DNA of 6,248 bases from Spirochaetota bacterium. Lineage in GTDB: Bacteria > Spirochaetota > UBA4802 > JAFGJZ01. Both the position numbers and the translations under genes were made by a program. The stretch is taken from the NCBI GenBank assembly GCA_022704645.1, contig JAKJGA010000099.1:1-6248 (forward strand). Reading direction: 5' to 3'. Of the stretch, positions 1 to 6,248 are shown piece by piece. Position 1 is the first letter of the stretch. Each line of letters starts with the position of its first letter. The notes under the pieces are model-generated. The model was given only the letters and a program-made list of their open reading frames with translations. It did not search any database and was not told the origin of the DNA.

Positions 1-1085
1 ATAATGAGATACCGATTATTCTCTCAACTTCCTCCTGCAGCAAAAAAGAACGGAATATAATCGAACAGTCTCTTGCAAACAATGAGGTTTCATGCGCGGT
101 CGGTACACATTCTCTTCTCGAAGATTACGTTAAATTCAACAATCTGCGTCTCGTAATAATTGATGAACAGCACCGCTTTGGAGTTAATCAGAGGTCAAAA
201 CTGCGTTCAAAAGGCAGAATAATCCCTCATCTGATATCAATGACCGCAACACCGATTCCGCGCTCATTGGCTCTGACATTATACGGTGATTTCGATGTAT
301 CCGTCATAAAATCAAAACCCGCGAACAGAGGAATAATTAAAACAATTTCATTTCCTGAGACTAAAATTAATTCAGTATATAATTCAGTCAGAAAATACGC
401 CGGCGAAGGCCGTCAGATATACATTGTTCTTCCGCTCATTGAAGACAATGATAAAACAGAACTTGCATCCGCTACCGGAATATATGAAGATTTAAAAACG
501 CGCTTCAGCGAATTTAATGTAGCGGTTCTTCACGGAAAAATGAAGTCTGCGGAAAAAAATGAAATCATGGAGAAATTCAAATCGGGAGAAACTCAAATAC
601 TCGTTTCGACAACCGTTATTGAAATAGGTGTTGATGTTGCCAACGCAAATGTAATGATAATATATCACGCTGAAAGATTCGGTCTCGCCCAGCTTCATCA
701 GCTTCGCGGAAGAATCGGCAGAGGCAGGTTCGACTCATTCTGTGTTCTGATTCATCCGGAAAAAATAACAGAAACAGCAAGAGAACGCATTTCAATCATG
801 GAAAATTGTTCAGACGGATTTGAAATCAGTGAAATGGATTTAAAGCTCAGGGGCCACGGTGAACTTATAGGAAATAAACAGAGCGGGTTTTTGAGCGGAT
901 TTGAATTTTTTGATATTTCAAGCGATATAGAAATTCTGAAAAATGCTAGAGAATTTGCCGAAGAAACCATCTCTGAAATAAAAGCGGAGAATAGTCGTGA
1001 TATAGAAATGTTTTTTGATAATGCACAGAAGAAAGGAATGAGAATGAAAATAATTGAAAGAATTACATCAGAAGTATACTCATAA
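1..1085 (+). CDS. recG: ATP-dependent DNA helicase RecG, C-terminal part (5' end outside the window)
   Basis: RecG is a cytoplasmic superfamily 2 helicase that reverses stalled replication forks and branch-migrates Holliday junctions. The frame is open from the left edge (first full codon at base 3) to TAA at 1083-1085, giving 360 visible residues. An ATG at 240 is internal, because clear RecG sequence continues upstream of it. In order I see the GTHSLL motif (visible residues 34-39), the DEQH box (54-57, followed by RFG), TATPIPR (81-87), the LVSTTVIEIGVD segment (200-211), QLHQLRGRIGRG (motif VI, 230-241) and the RecG-specific TRG region around 281-295 (LRGHGE then GNKQSG). The family is about 680-700 residues long, so the N-terminal wedge domain and Walker A lie outside. 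The TRG region reads LRGHGE where LRGPGE is usual, with the Arg and Gln kept. No frameshift is visible. The gene converges with the - strand operon at 2 bp spacing. The identification is secure. Confidence 0.96.
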   Translation, partial: NEIPIILSTSSCSKKERNIIEQSLANNEVSCAVGTHSLLEDYVKFNNLRLVIIDEQHRFGVNQRSKLRSKGRIIPHLISMTATPIPRSLALTLYGDFDVSVIKSKPANRGIIKTISFPETKINSVYNSVRKYAGEGRQIYIVLPLIEDNDKTELASATGIYEDLKTRFSEFNVAVLHGKMKSAEKNEIMEKFKSGETQILVSTTVIEIGVDVANANVMIIYHAERFGLAQLHQLRGRIGRGRFDSFCVLIHPEKITETARERISIMENCSDGFEISEMDLKLRGHGELIGNKQSGFLSGFEFFDISSDIEILKNAREFAEETISEIKAENSRDIEMFFDNAQKKGMRMKIIERITSEVYS

Positions 1086-1087
1086 AT

Positions 1088-2779
1088 TTATTTTACAAAT
1101 ATGCTTTTATCTACAAATCTCTGATATACCGGAATATTCATTACTCCGAAAAGATCCTTTGCCTTTGCGTTTAAAAGAGCATATTCTGAAATTTTATTTC
1201 CTGTTTTAAGATAATGCTGAGCCGCTGCAATTGAAACCTTTTTAAGATTAGATGTTTTTTCGGATTCATATTTATCTGTTATCTGTTTTTTTATCTCATT
1301 GAAATCCTGAATTCTGTCAAAGGGAAGATCAAAAATATTTATATTTGTCTCAAACCATTTTAAAATCGAAAGTTTTATAAATTCATCAGGAAAAAACCGA
1401 GAAACCTTATTGTCTCCAAGATGCTTAAGACATAAACCGATTTCTTCACTATCGAAAACAGCCTTCATTATTTTCCATACTGTTAGAGGTCCTATGTGAT
1501 AAATAAAGAGCTTGTTTTCGTCTAATTCAAAAAAAGATGCTGCTTCCGAAAGAGTTGTTGTAATTTTTTTAAAAAGAAATTCTTCATATTTTTCGGCGAT
1601 TGCATTGTTTTTGTCTCTCTGATATTTAATCATCGCCCGCTTTATTGAACCAGAAAGATGAAGGAAATCATCTTTTGATTCAATGAATAAAATCGTATTT
1701 GCAAGATCCTGCTTATTCTTTTCAAGAATTGGAGCCGAAACTGAAATAACATACGGTTCCCGGGTATTCCATGCAAGCTTGCCTTTTAGTGTAAAATAAT
1801 CGGACAGATTAAATTTCAGAAGTTCTTCTTCACTTTCGGTTATTATCGACGGAACTTTAATCTGATCGACTGAAAGACTTTTCACTTCTATACGGCTGAT
1901 ATTTTCTTTTTTAGTTTCTTTTTTTATCTCTCCAGGCTCATTTTCGTCGAGATCAAGCAGTGAATCAATCCGCGGAGATTCTTCTTTTTCTTCTTTAGCA
2001 TCTTCAGCAAAAAGGGAATCATAAGAGTATTTCATTGTTTCTCGGAAATATATCTTCTGATAGATATCTTTTTCAAGAAGATCCCGGTCTTCTTCAGGTA
2101 TTCCTATAACGACGGATAGATAGCCTGAAAAAATATCAGTCTTCTCACATATTTCCAATGCCTCAATAGCATATTGAACATACTGCTGATAATAAGCAGC
2201 TCCTTCTTTGACAATATTAAATACGCCGAAGGCGGCTTTAATATCATTCCATTCTTTTTTAACTTTTGAATTGAATTCCCTTAGACGCAAAAAGAGTTCT
2301 TTTAGAGATAGAAAATCAATTCTCTGAGATGTCGGTTCTTCAACAGTAAAAAATATATGAAAATCTGCTTTTGACTTTTTGGCTAGTGCGGTAGGATTTT
2401 GTTTTGTAATAAAATCATTATAATACATCTCTACATTCTGAACGATTTTCTGAAATGTATAACGGTGCTTTTTTAAAATATCTGAAACAAGAGAAGGGAC
2501 AGCCATGTCATTCATGGCGTCCTTAATCTTTTGCGCTGTCAGCATGTGACCGTTTAAGTATTCGGAATAACCGCACTGGAAGGCTCTTACAGCCTCCAGT
2601 GATTTATATTTCTTTATCTCGAAGATATAACCGGATTTAATTTCGGTTGTTTCACCGGTATTCTTATCAGAACGCCTGGCATTTTTTTCCTGCTGAACTT
2701 TTTCAGCATCTTTTACGTTTTTATAATCAAATGAATTATCGTCAATATTGTTCAGTATTGAGTCAAGATCATCGATCAT
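1088..2779 (-). CDS. Uncharacterised 563-residue soluble protein, translationally coupled to ftsH
   Basis: I do not recognise a family. The ATG at 2779-2777 overlaps the ftsH stop codon (ATGA), and an AGAGG 4 nt upstream supports this start. The protein has no signal peptide and no membrane segment, so it is probably cytoplasmic. It looks like two mostly helical regions, about 50-250 and 315-563, joined by a highly charged Glu/Lys-rich linker (about 256-300). The first 20 residues are acidic (MIDDLDSILNNIDD). There are only three cysteines (69, 211, 450), and I find no Walker motif, zinc-binding cluster or obvious catalytic signature. Base and codon use look like its neighbours, so it does not seem to be recently acquired. 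From memory, spirochaete genomes often carry an uncharacterised gene just after ftsH; this could be its counterpart, but I could not test that. A role as FtsH partner or substrate adaptor is only a guess from position. That it is a real gene is very likely from length, coupling and ribosome binding site; its function is unknown. Confidence 0.9.
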   Translation of the reverse strand: MIDDLDSILNNIDDNSFDYKNVKDAEKVQQEKNARRSDKNTGETTEIKSGYIFEIKKYKSLEAVRAFQCGYSEYLNGHMLTAQKIKDAMNDMAVPSLVSDILKKHRYTFQKIVQNVEMYYNDFITKQNPTALAKKSKADFHIFFTVEEPTSQRIDFLSLKELFLRLREFNSKVKKEWNDIKAAFGVFNIVKEGAAYYQQYVQYAIEALEICEKTDIFSGYLSVVIGIPEEDRDLLEKDIYQKIYFRETMKYSYDSLFAEDAKEEKEESPRIDSLLDLDENEPGEIKKETKKENISRIEVKSLSVDQIKVPSIITESEEELLKFNLSDYFTLKGKLAWNTREPYVISVSAPILEKNKQDLANTILFIESKDDFLHLSGSIKRAMIKYQRDKNNAIAEKYEEFLFKKITTTLSEAASFFELDENKLFIYHIGPLTVWKIMKAVFDSEEIGLCLKHLGDNKVSRFFPDEFIKLSILKWFETNINIFDLPFDRIQDFNEIKKQITDKYESEKTSNLKKVSIAAAQHYLKTGNKISEYALLNAKAKDLFGVMNIPVYQRFVDKSIFVK

Positions 2780-2788
2780 GCGTCCTCT
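2776..2788 (-). promoter_or_regulatory. ATGA stop/start overlap with ribosome binding site, ftsH to downstream gene
   Basis: Read on the - strand, the sequence is AGAGGACGCATGA. The Shine-Dalgarno-like AGAGG (2788-2784) sits 4 nt before the ATG (2779-2777), and the ftsH TGA is 2778-2776. The 4-bp overlap lets terminating ribosomes restart, so synthesis of the two proteins is probably coupled. It also fixes the start of the downstream gene. Confidence 0.85.
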
Positions 2789-4647
2789 GTTTCCTTTTCT
2801 TCGGATGAACTGCTGACTTTTTCTTCTCCATTGACAGCCGGAAGATCCTCACCTTTCATTATTAAGGCAAGATCATCAGCGTTCAGAGTTTCCCTTTCTA
2901 TCAGATATTTTCCGATTTTTTCAAACTTATCAAGATTTCCGCTGATGAGTTCAGTCGCACGTTTTTCACAACTGCTAAGAATTGATTTTATTTCTTCATC
3001 AATTATCTGAGCTGTATTTTCACTGTAATTTTTCTCATGCACCCAGTCACGGCCGATAAATACCTGATCATTCCTGCTGCCGACAGACATGAGACCGAGC
3101 TTTTCACTCATACCCCACTCGCAGACCATTCTCTTTGCAATCTGCGTAGCGCGTTCTATATCATTGCTTGAGCCGGTTGAAGAATCGCCGAATTTTAATC
3201 TTTCTGCAATGTGACCGCCGAAAAGAAGAGAAATCCTTTCAATCCAGTATTTTTTCGTATGAGTATATTTTTCCTCATGAGGCAGCTGCAGTGTAAGACC
3301 CAGTGCACGTCCTCTCGGAATTATAGTAACTTTATGCACATCTTCATTATCATCAGTAAGAAGCCCGATTAACGCATGTCCTGCTTCATGATATGCGGTA
3401 ATCTCTTTTTCCTTTTCAGTAATTATCATCGACTTACGTTCAGGACCCATCATTATTTTGTCCTTAGCGCTGTCGATATCTGACATATTAACTCTTGAGC
3501 GGTTTCTGCGGGCCGCCATAATTGCACTTTCGTTAATAAGATTAGCAAGATCTGCTCCGGTAAAGCCTGGAGTTCCCCGCGCAACAATCTTAAGATCAAC
3601 ATCTTTCGCAAGAGGAATCTTTTTTGAATGCACGGCAAGAATCTTTTCACGGCCTCTTACATCTGGAACATCAACAATAACCTGACGGTCGAATCTTCCC
3701 GGACGCAATAAAGCCGGATCAAGAACATCTGGTCTGTTGGTTGCGGCAATTATTATAAGACCCTCGTTTGTTTCAAAACCGTCCATTTCAACAAGAAGCT
3801 GATTCAGAGTCTGTTCTCTTTCATCATGACCGCCGCCGAGACCGGCACCTCTGAGTCTTCCTATTGCATCGACTTCATCTATAAATATGATACACGGAGA
3901 ATTTTTCTTCCCCTGATCGAACAAATCCCTGACTCTTGAAGCACCGACACCGACAAACATCTCCATAAAATCTGATCCGCTTATAGAGAAGAACTTAACT
4001 CCGGCCTCACCTGCAATCGCACGGGCAAGAAGAGTTTTACCAGTGCCCGGAGGGCCCACGAGAAGAACACCCTTAGGTATCTTCGCACCGAGTTTAATAT
4101 ATTTTTCGGGTTTCTTAAGGAAATCAACAATTTCTGAAAGTTCGCCCTTCGCTTCATCGATTCCGGCAACATCGTCAAATGTAACTTTGTTATTTGAATC
4201 ATGATGCAGTTTTGCTCTTGTCTTTCCGAAATTCATCGCCTTGCTTCCGGTTGATTGGAACTGACGCATTAGAAAAAAGAAAAGAAGAACAAGCATCAAA
4301 AGCCACGGAAGAGGACTCATGAGAAATTTGTAAAAAAGACCTTCTTCCGGCATCTTCCCTTTCATTTTTACATTTTTTTCAACAAGTTTCTGTACAAGCG
4401 CATTATCCTGGTACGGAATAATTGTCTTAAATTTAACCGGAGCATTATCTTTTAGAAAAGCACCTTCGATTATGCGGTTCTCATTAATAGTAAGCTCAAC
4501 TATACGGTTATCATTCACATACTGAAGAAATTCATTATATCCAAGTTCTTCGGTTTTCTTATCTTTTCCCGGATCAAGAGTAAAAATCATCACCGCAAGC
4601 ATCACAACAAGAAGAATAAGCGCTAACTGTTTAAAACCTTTATTCAT
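2776..4647 (-). CDS. ftsH: ATP-dependent zinc metalloprotease FtsH
   Basis: FtsH is the hexameric, inner-membrane AAA+ protease that extracts and degrades damaged membrane proteins and short-lived regulators. From the chosen ATG it has 623 residues, near the family's usual 600-650. Visible parts: membrane segment 1 (about 7-24), an extracytoplasmic domain (about 30-108), membrane segment 2 (about 110-128), Walker A GPPGTGKT (198-205), pore motif FVGVG (231-235), Walker B ending in D257-E258, the second region of homology with arginine fingers R315 and R318, the zinc site HEAGH (420-424), and the probable third zinc ligand D496 in SNDIERAT. The tail (about 605-623) is acidic and Ser/Glu-rich. 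All catalytic residues are present. The frame stays open to a GTG at 4695, inside tilS, but that start lacks a good ribosome binding site and would place 16 polar residues before the membrane anchor. The ATG at 4647 has AGGAG 9 nt upstream. The gene follows tilS by 28 bp and overlaps the next gene by 4 bp. Confidence 0.97.
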   Translation of the reverse strand: MNKGFKQLALILLVVMLAVMIFTLDPGKDKKTEELGYNEFLQYVNDNRIVELTINENRIIEGAFLKDNAPVKFKTIIPYQDNALVQKLVEKNVKMKGKMPEEGLFYKFLMSPLPWLLMLVLLFFFLMRQFQSTGSKAMNFGKTRAKLHHDSNNKVTFDDVAGIDEAKGELSEIVDFLKKPEKYIKLGAKIPKGVLLVGPPGTGKTLLARAIAGEAGVKFFSISGSDFMEMFVGVGASRVRDLFDQGKKNSPCIIFIDEVDAIGRLRGAGLGGGHDEREQTLNQLLVEMDGFETNEGLIIIAATNRPDVLDPALLRPGRFDRQVIVDVPDVRGREKILAVHSKKIPLAKDVDLKIVARGTPGFTGADLANLINESAIMAARRNRSRVNMSDIDSAKDKIMMGPERKSMIITEKEKEITAYHEAGHALIGLLTDDNEDVHKVTIIPRGRALGLTLQLPHEEKYTHTKKYWIERISLLFGGHIAERLKFGDSSTGSSNDIERATQIAKRMVCEWGMSEKLGLMSVGSRNDQVFIGRDWVHEKNYSENTAQIIDEEIKSILSSCEKRATELISGNLDKFEKIGKYLIERETLNADDLALIMKGEDLPAVNGEEKVSSSSEEKETEDA

Positions 4648-4656
4648 TAAATACTT

Positions 4657-4661
4657 CTCCT
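4657..4661 (-). promoter_or_regulatory. Ribosome binding site that decides the ftsH start
   Basis: The - strand reads AGGAG here, 9 nt before the ATG at 4647-4645, inside the 28-bp gap after the tilS stop. No comparable purine-rich site precedes the upstream in-frame GTG at 4695-4693 (the preceding bases are CTATAAGAA). This supports the shorter, 623-residue FtsH. Confidence 0.8.
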
Positions 4662-4675
4662 GATAAACCTTACTA

Positions 4676-6064
4676 TCACTGTATTTTTCCGGCACTTCTT
4701 ATAGCAAGTATTTTTTTGGTGCCGCTTTTTACCATAAATGCGTCTGAAACCCTGTTTTTTCCGAGATCATAAAAAGAAAACGGAAGAGCAGCGTTTACGG
4801 AATCTATTTTTATTACCGGAAATAACGATTTCTGATCATTATTCATCTTCTTCTCAATAAATATTTCTTTTATCTTTTTCATTTTTCCGCCTGAAAGAAA
4901 TCTGTCTCCGTCTTTTTTTTGTTCAAATGAAACACTATTGGATGATGAAACATCAATATAAATGACTTCTGAATCATCTAAATTCATATTATCAGAATAT
5001 TCCAATAATTCAAAATAAAAAAAATAACCGCAAGCTTCTATCCGTTTACCGGATATATCATCAATTGAACAGTTGAATTCATTAAAAGCAACATCAGCCG
5101 TTTTATGAACTCTTGAAAAACGAAATATAATCTTATCAGCCTTAAAAATACGCTCTAAACATATTTTTCCGGAAGAATATAATACGATATTTCTTTTAGT
5201 TGATTTGTTTTTTCTGATAATCTCATCGAGTATTTCGCCGGTAATATAAGTATGAAAATCCGATCTGAAAATATCCGATACTGTTTTTTTAAAGATATAC
5301 GGAGATGATTTTTTCTTTTCAATAAATTCAACCGAATCAACATGTTTCGTAATATCATAATATTCAGAAATCAACGATGAAATAAATTCATCCGTTTCAC
5401 GCGAATGAGAGATAATAGAATCAAGAGCATTACGGTAGTCAGGAAAACGCTCACTTACCGCAGGAAATATTTTTGTCCTCATATAATTTCGGAGATACTT
5501 TTCATCGTCATTGCTCGAATCATATCTGAAACTGAGTTTATTTTTATCAATATACTCATATATTTCGTTTATACCGACGCAAAGCATCGGACGGATAAAC
5601 ATACCGCGCAAAGGACTTATGCCGCGCATTCCGTATATTGATGTTCCGGAAAACAGTCTCATCAGAACAGTTTCATAATTATCATCAGCATTGTGAGCCG
5701 TCGCAATTTTATTAAAAGAATTTTCTTCGGCAATTTTTTGAAGCAGTTCATATCTTTTATCACGCGCAGTTTCTTCAAACGAAGGAATATTACCGAACGA
5801 ATGTTCAAACATAAAACAATCGATATTATTTTCTCTGCAAAGTTTTTCAACAAAACCGGCATCAAGATCGCTTTCACCGTTCCGCGTTTTATGATTAAGA
5901 TGAAAAACAGAAAAATTAATCTCCAACTGATTCTTTATTTTCATAAACACGTCAAAAAGAAAAACAGAATCCTTACCCGCAGACATCGCAAGAAGAATCT
6001 TATCTCCTTTTCCAACCAGGTTATGCTTTTCAATGAAGTGTTTTACTTTTTCTATAGTATTCAA
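4676..6064 (-). CDS. tilS: tRNA(Ile)-lysidine synthase TilS
   Basis: TilS uses ATP and lysine to convert C34 of the CAU-anticodon tRNA-Ile to lysidine, so that it is charged with isoleucine and reads AUA. At 462 residues it is a full-length, two-domain form. The N-terminal PP-loop ATPase shows SAGKDS (28-33), HLNHKTR (55-61), ARDKRYELLQ (100-109), TAHNADDNYETVLMRLFSG (122-140), IRP (157-159), and YDSSNDDEKYLRNYMRTKI (181-199), which matches the family's D-SN...RN..R region. The C-terminal domain has DGDRFLSGGKMKKIKEIF (385-402), the usual R/K-x-GDRF signature. The PP-loop is normally SGGxDS; here the second residue is Ala. The assigned start is a TTG at 6064-6062 with no visible ribosome binding site. 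No in-frame ATG or GTG lies between the upstream stop (6106-6104) and the PP-loop, so the start is uncertain, although the TTG gives the family's normal N-terminal length. It is the first gene of the tilS-ftsH operon. TilS next to or near ftsH is a common bacterial arrangement. Confidence 0.95.
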   Translation of the reverse strand: MNTIEKVKHFIEKHNLVGKGDKILLAMSAGKDSVFLFDVFMKIKNQLEINFSVFHLNHKTRNGESDLDAGFVEKLCRENNIDCFMFEHSFGNIPSFEETARDKRYELLQKIAEENSFNKIATAHNADDNYETVLMRLFSGTSIYGMRGISPLRGMFIRPMLCVGINEIYEYIDKNKLSFRYDSSNDDEKYLRNYMRTKIFPAVSERFPDYRNALDSIISHSRETDEFISSLISEYYDITKHVDSVEFIEKKKSSPYIFKKTVSDIFRSDFHTYITGEILDEIIRKNKSTKRNIVLYSSGKICLERIFKADKIIFRFSRVHKTADVAFNEFNCSIDDISGKRIEACGYFFYFELLEYSDNMNLDDSEVIYIDVSSSNSVSFEQKKDGDRFLSGGKMKKIKEIFIEKKMNNDQKSLFPVIKIDSVNAALPFSFYDLGKNRVSDAFMVKSGTKKILAIRSAGKIQ

Positions 6065-6065
6065 T

Positions 6066-6074
6066 ATTATACCA
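6066..6074 (-). promoter_or_regulatory. Candidate extended -10 promoter element for the tilS operon
   Basis: The - strand reads TGGTATAAT, a perfect match to the extended -10 form TGnTATAAT. The -35 region is weak (TCTCCA, 3 of 6 matches, at 18 bp spacing), which extended -10 promoters tolerate. It ends 1 base before the assigned tilS TTG, so transcription would begin at about 6060, inside the annotated gene. Either this is a chance match in AT-rich DNA or the tilS start is misplaced. Confidence 0.4.
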
Positions 6075-6121
6075 ACACATACGCTGAAATGGAGAAAAAT
6101 ACATCAAATATTTCATTGACG

Positions 6122-6127
6122 TATAAT
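6122..6127 (+). promoter_or_regulatory. Candidate -10 element (TATAAT) for the rightward mutase-like gene
   Basis: A perfect TATAAT on the + strand predicts a transcription start near 6134 and a leader of about 38 nt before the ATG at 6172. The -35 region is poor (AATACA at 6098-6103, 18 bp spacing, 3 of 6 matches). An alternative pair is TTGACG (6116-6121) with TATGAA (6141-6146), but its 19-bp spacing is long. Confidence 0.45.
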
Positions 6128-6128
6128 A
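6123..6128 (-). promoter_or_regulatory. Candidate leftward -10 element (TATTAT) overlapping the rightward one
   Basis: On the - strand the same bases read TATTAT, 5 of 6 matches to the consensus. It would start a tilS transcript near 6116 with a leader of about 50 nt, which makes the TTG at 6064 reachable. No convincing -35 element is seen on this strand (best hexamers near 6145-6151 match poorly). Confidence 0.3.
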
Positions 6129-6161
6129 CGGCGCAAAAATTATGAATTTAGAATAATTTAC

Positions 6162-6166
6162 AGAGG
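6162..6166 (+). promoter_or_regulatory. Ribosome binding site of the rightward gene
   Basis: AGAGG lies 5 nt before the ATG at 6172. A nearer competing ATG at 6142 reaches a stop after four codons, so this site supports 6172 as the start of the gene that runs off the right edge. Confidence 0.75.
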
Positions 6167-6171
6167 TAAAT

Positions 6172-6248
6172 ATGGAAAGCAAAATTCTTGAGCTTGCGGA
6201 AAAATGGAGCAATGCCCCTTTTGATGACGAAACAAGAGATGAAATAAA
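6172..6248 (+). CDS. N-terminus of a probable phosphoglucomutase/phosphomannomutase-family protein (3' end outside the window)
   Basis: Only 25 codons are visible, starting MESKILELAEKW and continuing with FDDETRDEI. A short helix ending in Trp, then an F-D-x-x-T-R-x-E-I run, resembles the N-terminus of the large phospho-sugar mutases of the alpha-D-phosphohexomutase superfamily, which interconvert hexose 1- and 6-phosphates. None of the catalytic segments (phosphoserine loop, metal loop, sugar-binding loop) is inside the window, so the family is a tentative reading of a short stretch. The start is supported by AGAGG 5 nt upstream and a candidate -10 element at 6122-6127. The gene is divergent from tilS, 107 bp away. 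That it is a true coding start is likely; the product name is a guess. Confidence 0.5.
   Translation, partial: MESKILELAEKWSNAPFDDETRDEI

Noticed and set aside
240..1085. Taking the ATG at 240 as the start of the RecG-like gene
   Set aside because: The same frame is open to the left edge and encodes RecG motifs (GTHSLL, DEQH) before that ATG, so it is internal.
1559..1576. T/A run in the uncharacterised gene as a possible programmed frameshift site
   Set aside because: The coding-strand run (TTT AAA AAA ATT) does not place a proper X-XXY-YYZ heptamer in the reading frame, and the protein continues normally through it.
3453..4202. Several 65-75-codon ORFs within ftsH on both strands
   Set aside because: They lie inside the most conserved AAA+ and protease coding sequence in other frames and show no start signals.
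2776..4695. A 639-residue FtsH starting at GTG 4695
   Set aside because: That start overlaps tilS by 20 bp, lacks a ribosome binding site and puts a polar 16-residue extension before the membrane anchor. The ATG at 4647 has AGGAG at good spacing.
6104..6119. Imperfect inverted repeat TCAA...TTGA as an operator
   Set aside because: Only the outer four bases and a short AAATATTT core are symmetric; this is expected by chance in such AT-rich DNA.
5693..6145. A 150-codon + strand ORF antisense to the tilS 5' half
   Set aside because: It lies almost wholly opposite the well-supported tilS and is rich in Phe, Ile, Lys and Asn, as expected of a shadow frame.
6030..6212. A 60-codon - strand ORF crossing the tilS start and the divergent intergenic region
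   Set aside because: It is out of frame with tilS, overlaps the opposite-strand mutase-like start, has no ribosome binding site at its start codons and has a composition typical of AT-rich noncoding frames.
1..6248. Mobile element, CRISPR array, tRNA or riboswitch
   Set aside because: I saw no direct-repeat arrays, transposase-like protein, terminal inverted repeats or tRNA-like cloverleaf, and the only intergenic DNA over 30 bp is the 107-bp divergent region.

Overview
The window is ordinary chromosomal housekeeping DNA from an AT-rich bacterium (about 35-40 % GC by eye). A spirochaete, Treponema-like, is the best guess. The reasons are the order tilS-ftsH-uncharacterised gene, which I recall (unchecked) from Treponema and Borrelia genomes, and the FtsH sequence after Walker B (a glycine-rich AGLGGGHDEREQTLNQ stretch) seen in that phylum. 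The same stretch also occurs in some other deep bacterial lineages, so the phylum is an inference of moderate strength.

Layout. (1) Positions 1-1085, + strand: the C-terminal half of the DNA helicase RecG, cut by the left window edge. (2) Positions 1088-6064, - strand: a compact three-gene unit transcribed right to left as tilS -> ftsH -> uncharacterised 563-residue protein. tilS and ftsH are 28 bp apart, and ftsH and the last gene overlap by 4 bp (ATGA), so the three are probably one operon. (3) Positions 6065-6171: a 107-bp divergent intergenic region with candidate promoters on both strands. (4) Position 6172 to the right edge, + strand: the first 25 codons of a gene whose start resembles the phosphoglucomutase/phosphomannomutase family.

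Functions. TilS modifies the CAU-anticodon tRNA-Ile so that it reads AUA. This matters in an AT-rich genome, and AUA codons are used in the genes here. FtsH is the membrane-anchored AAA+ zinc protease for quality control. The third protein has no family I can recognise, but its translational coupling to ftsH suggests a role linked to FtsH or to general cell physiology. RecG, which remodels stalled forks and Holliday junctions, converges on the operon with only 2 bp between stop codons.

I see no mobile element, CRISPR array, RNA gene, prophage or defence system. The points worth a second look are the uncharacterised coupled gene, the variant PP-loop (SAGKDS) and poorly supported start of TilS, the overlapping divergent -10 elements, and the terminator-free convergent junction.
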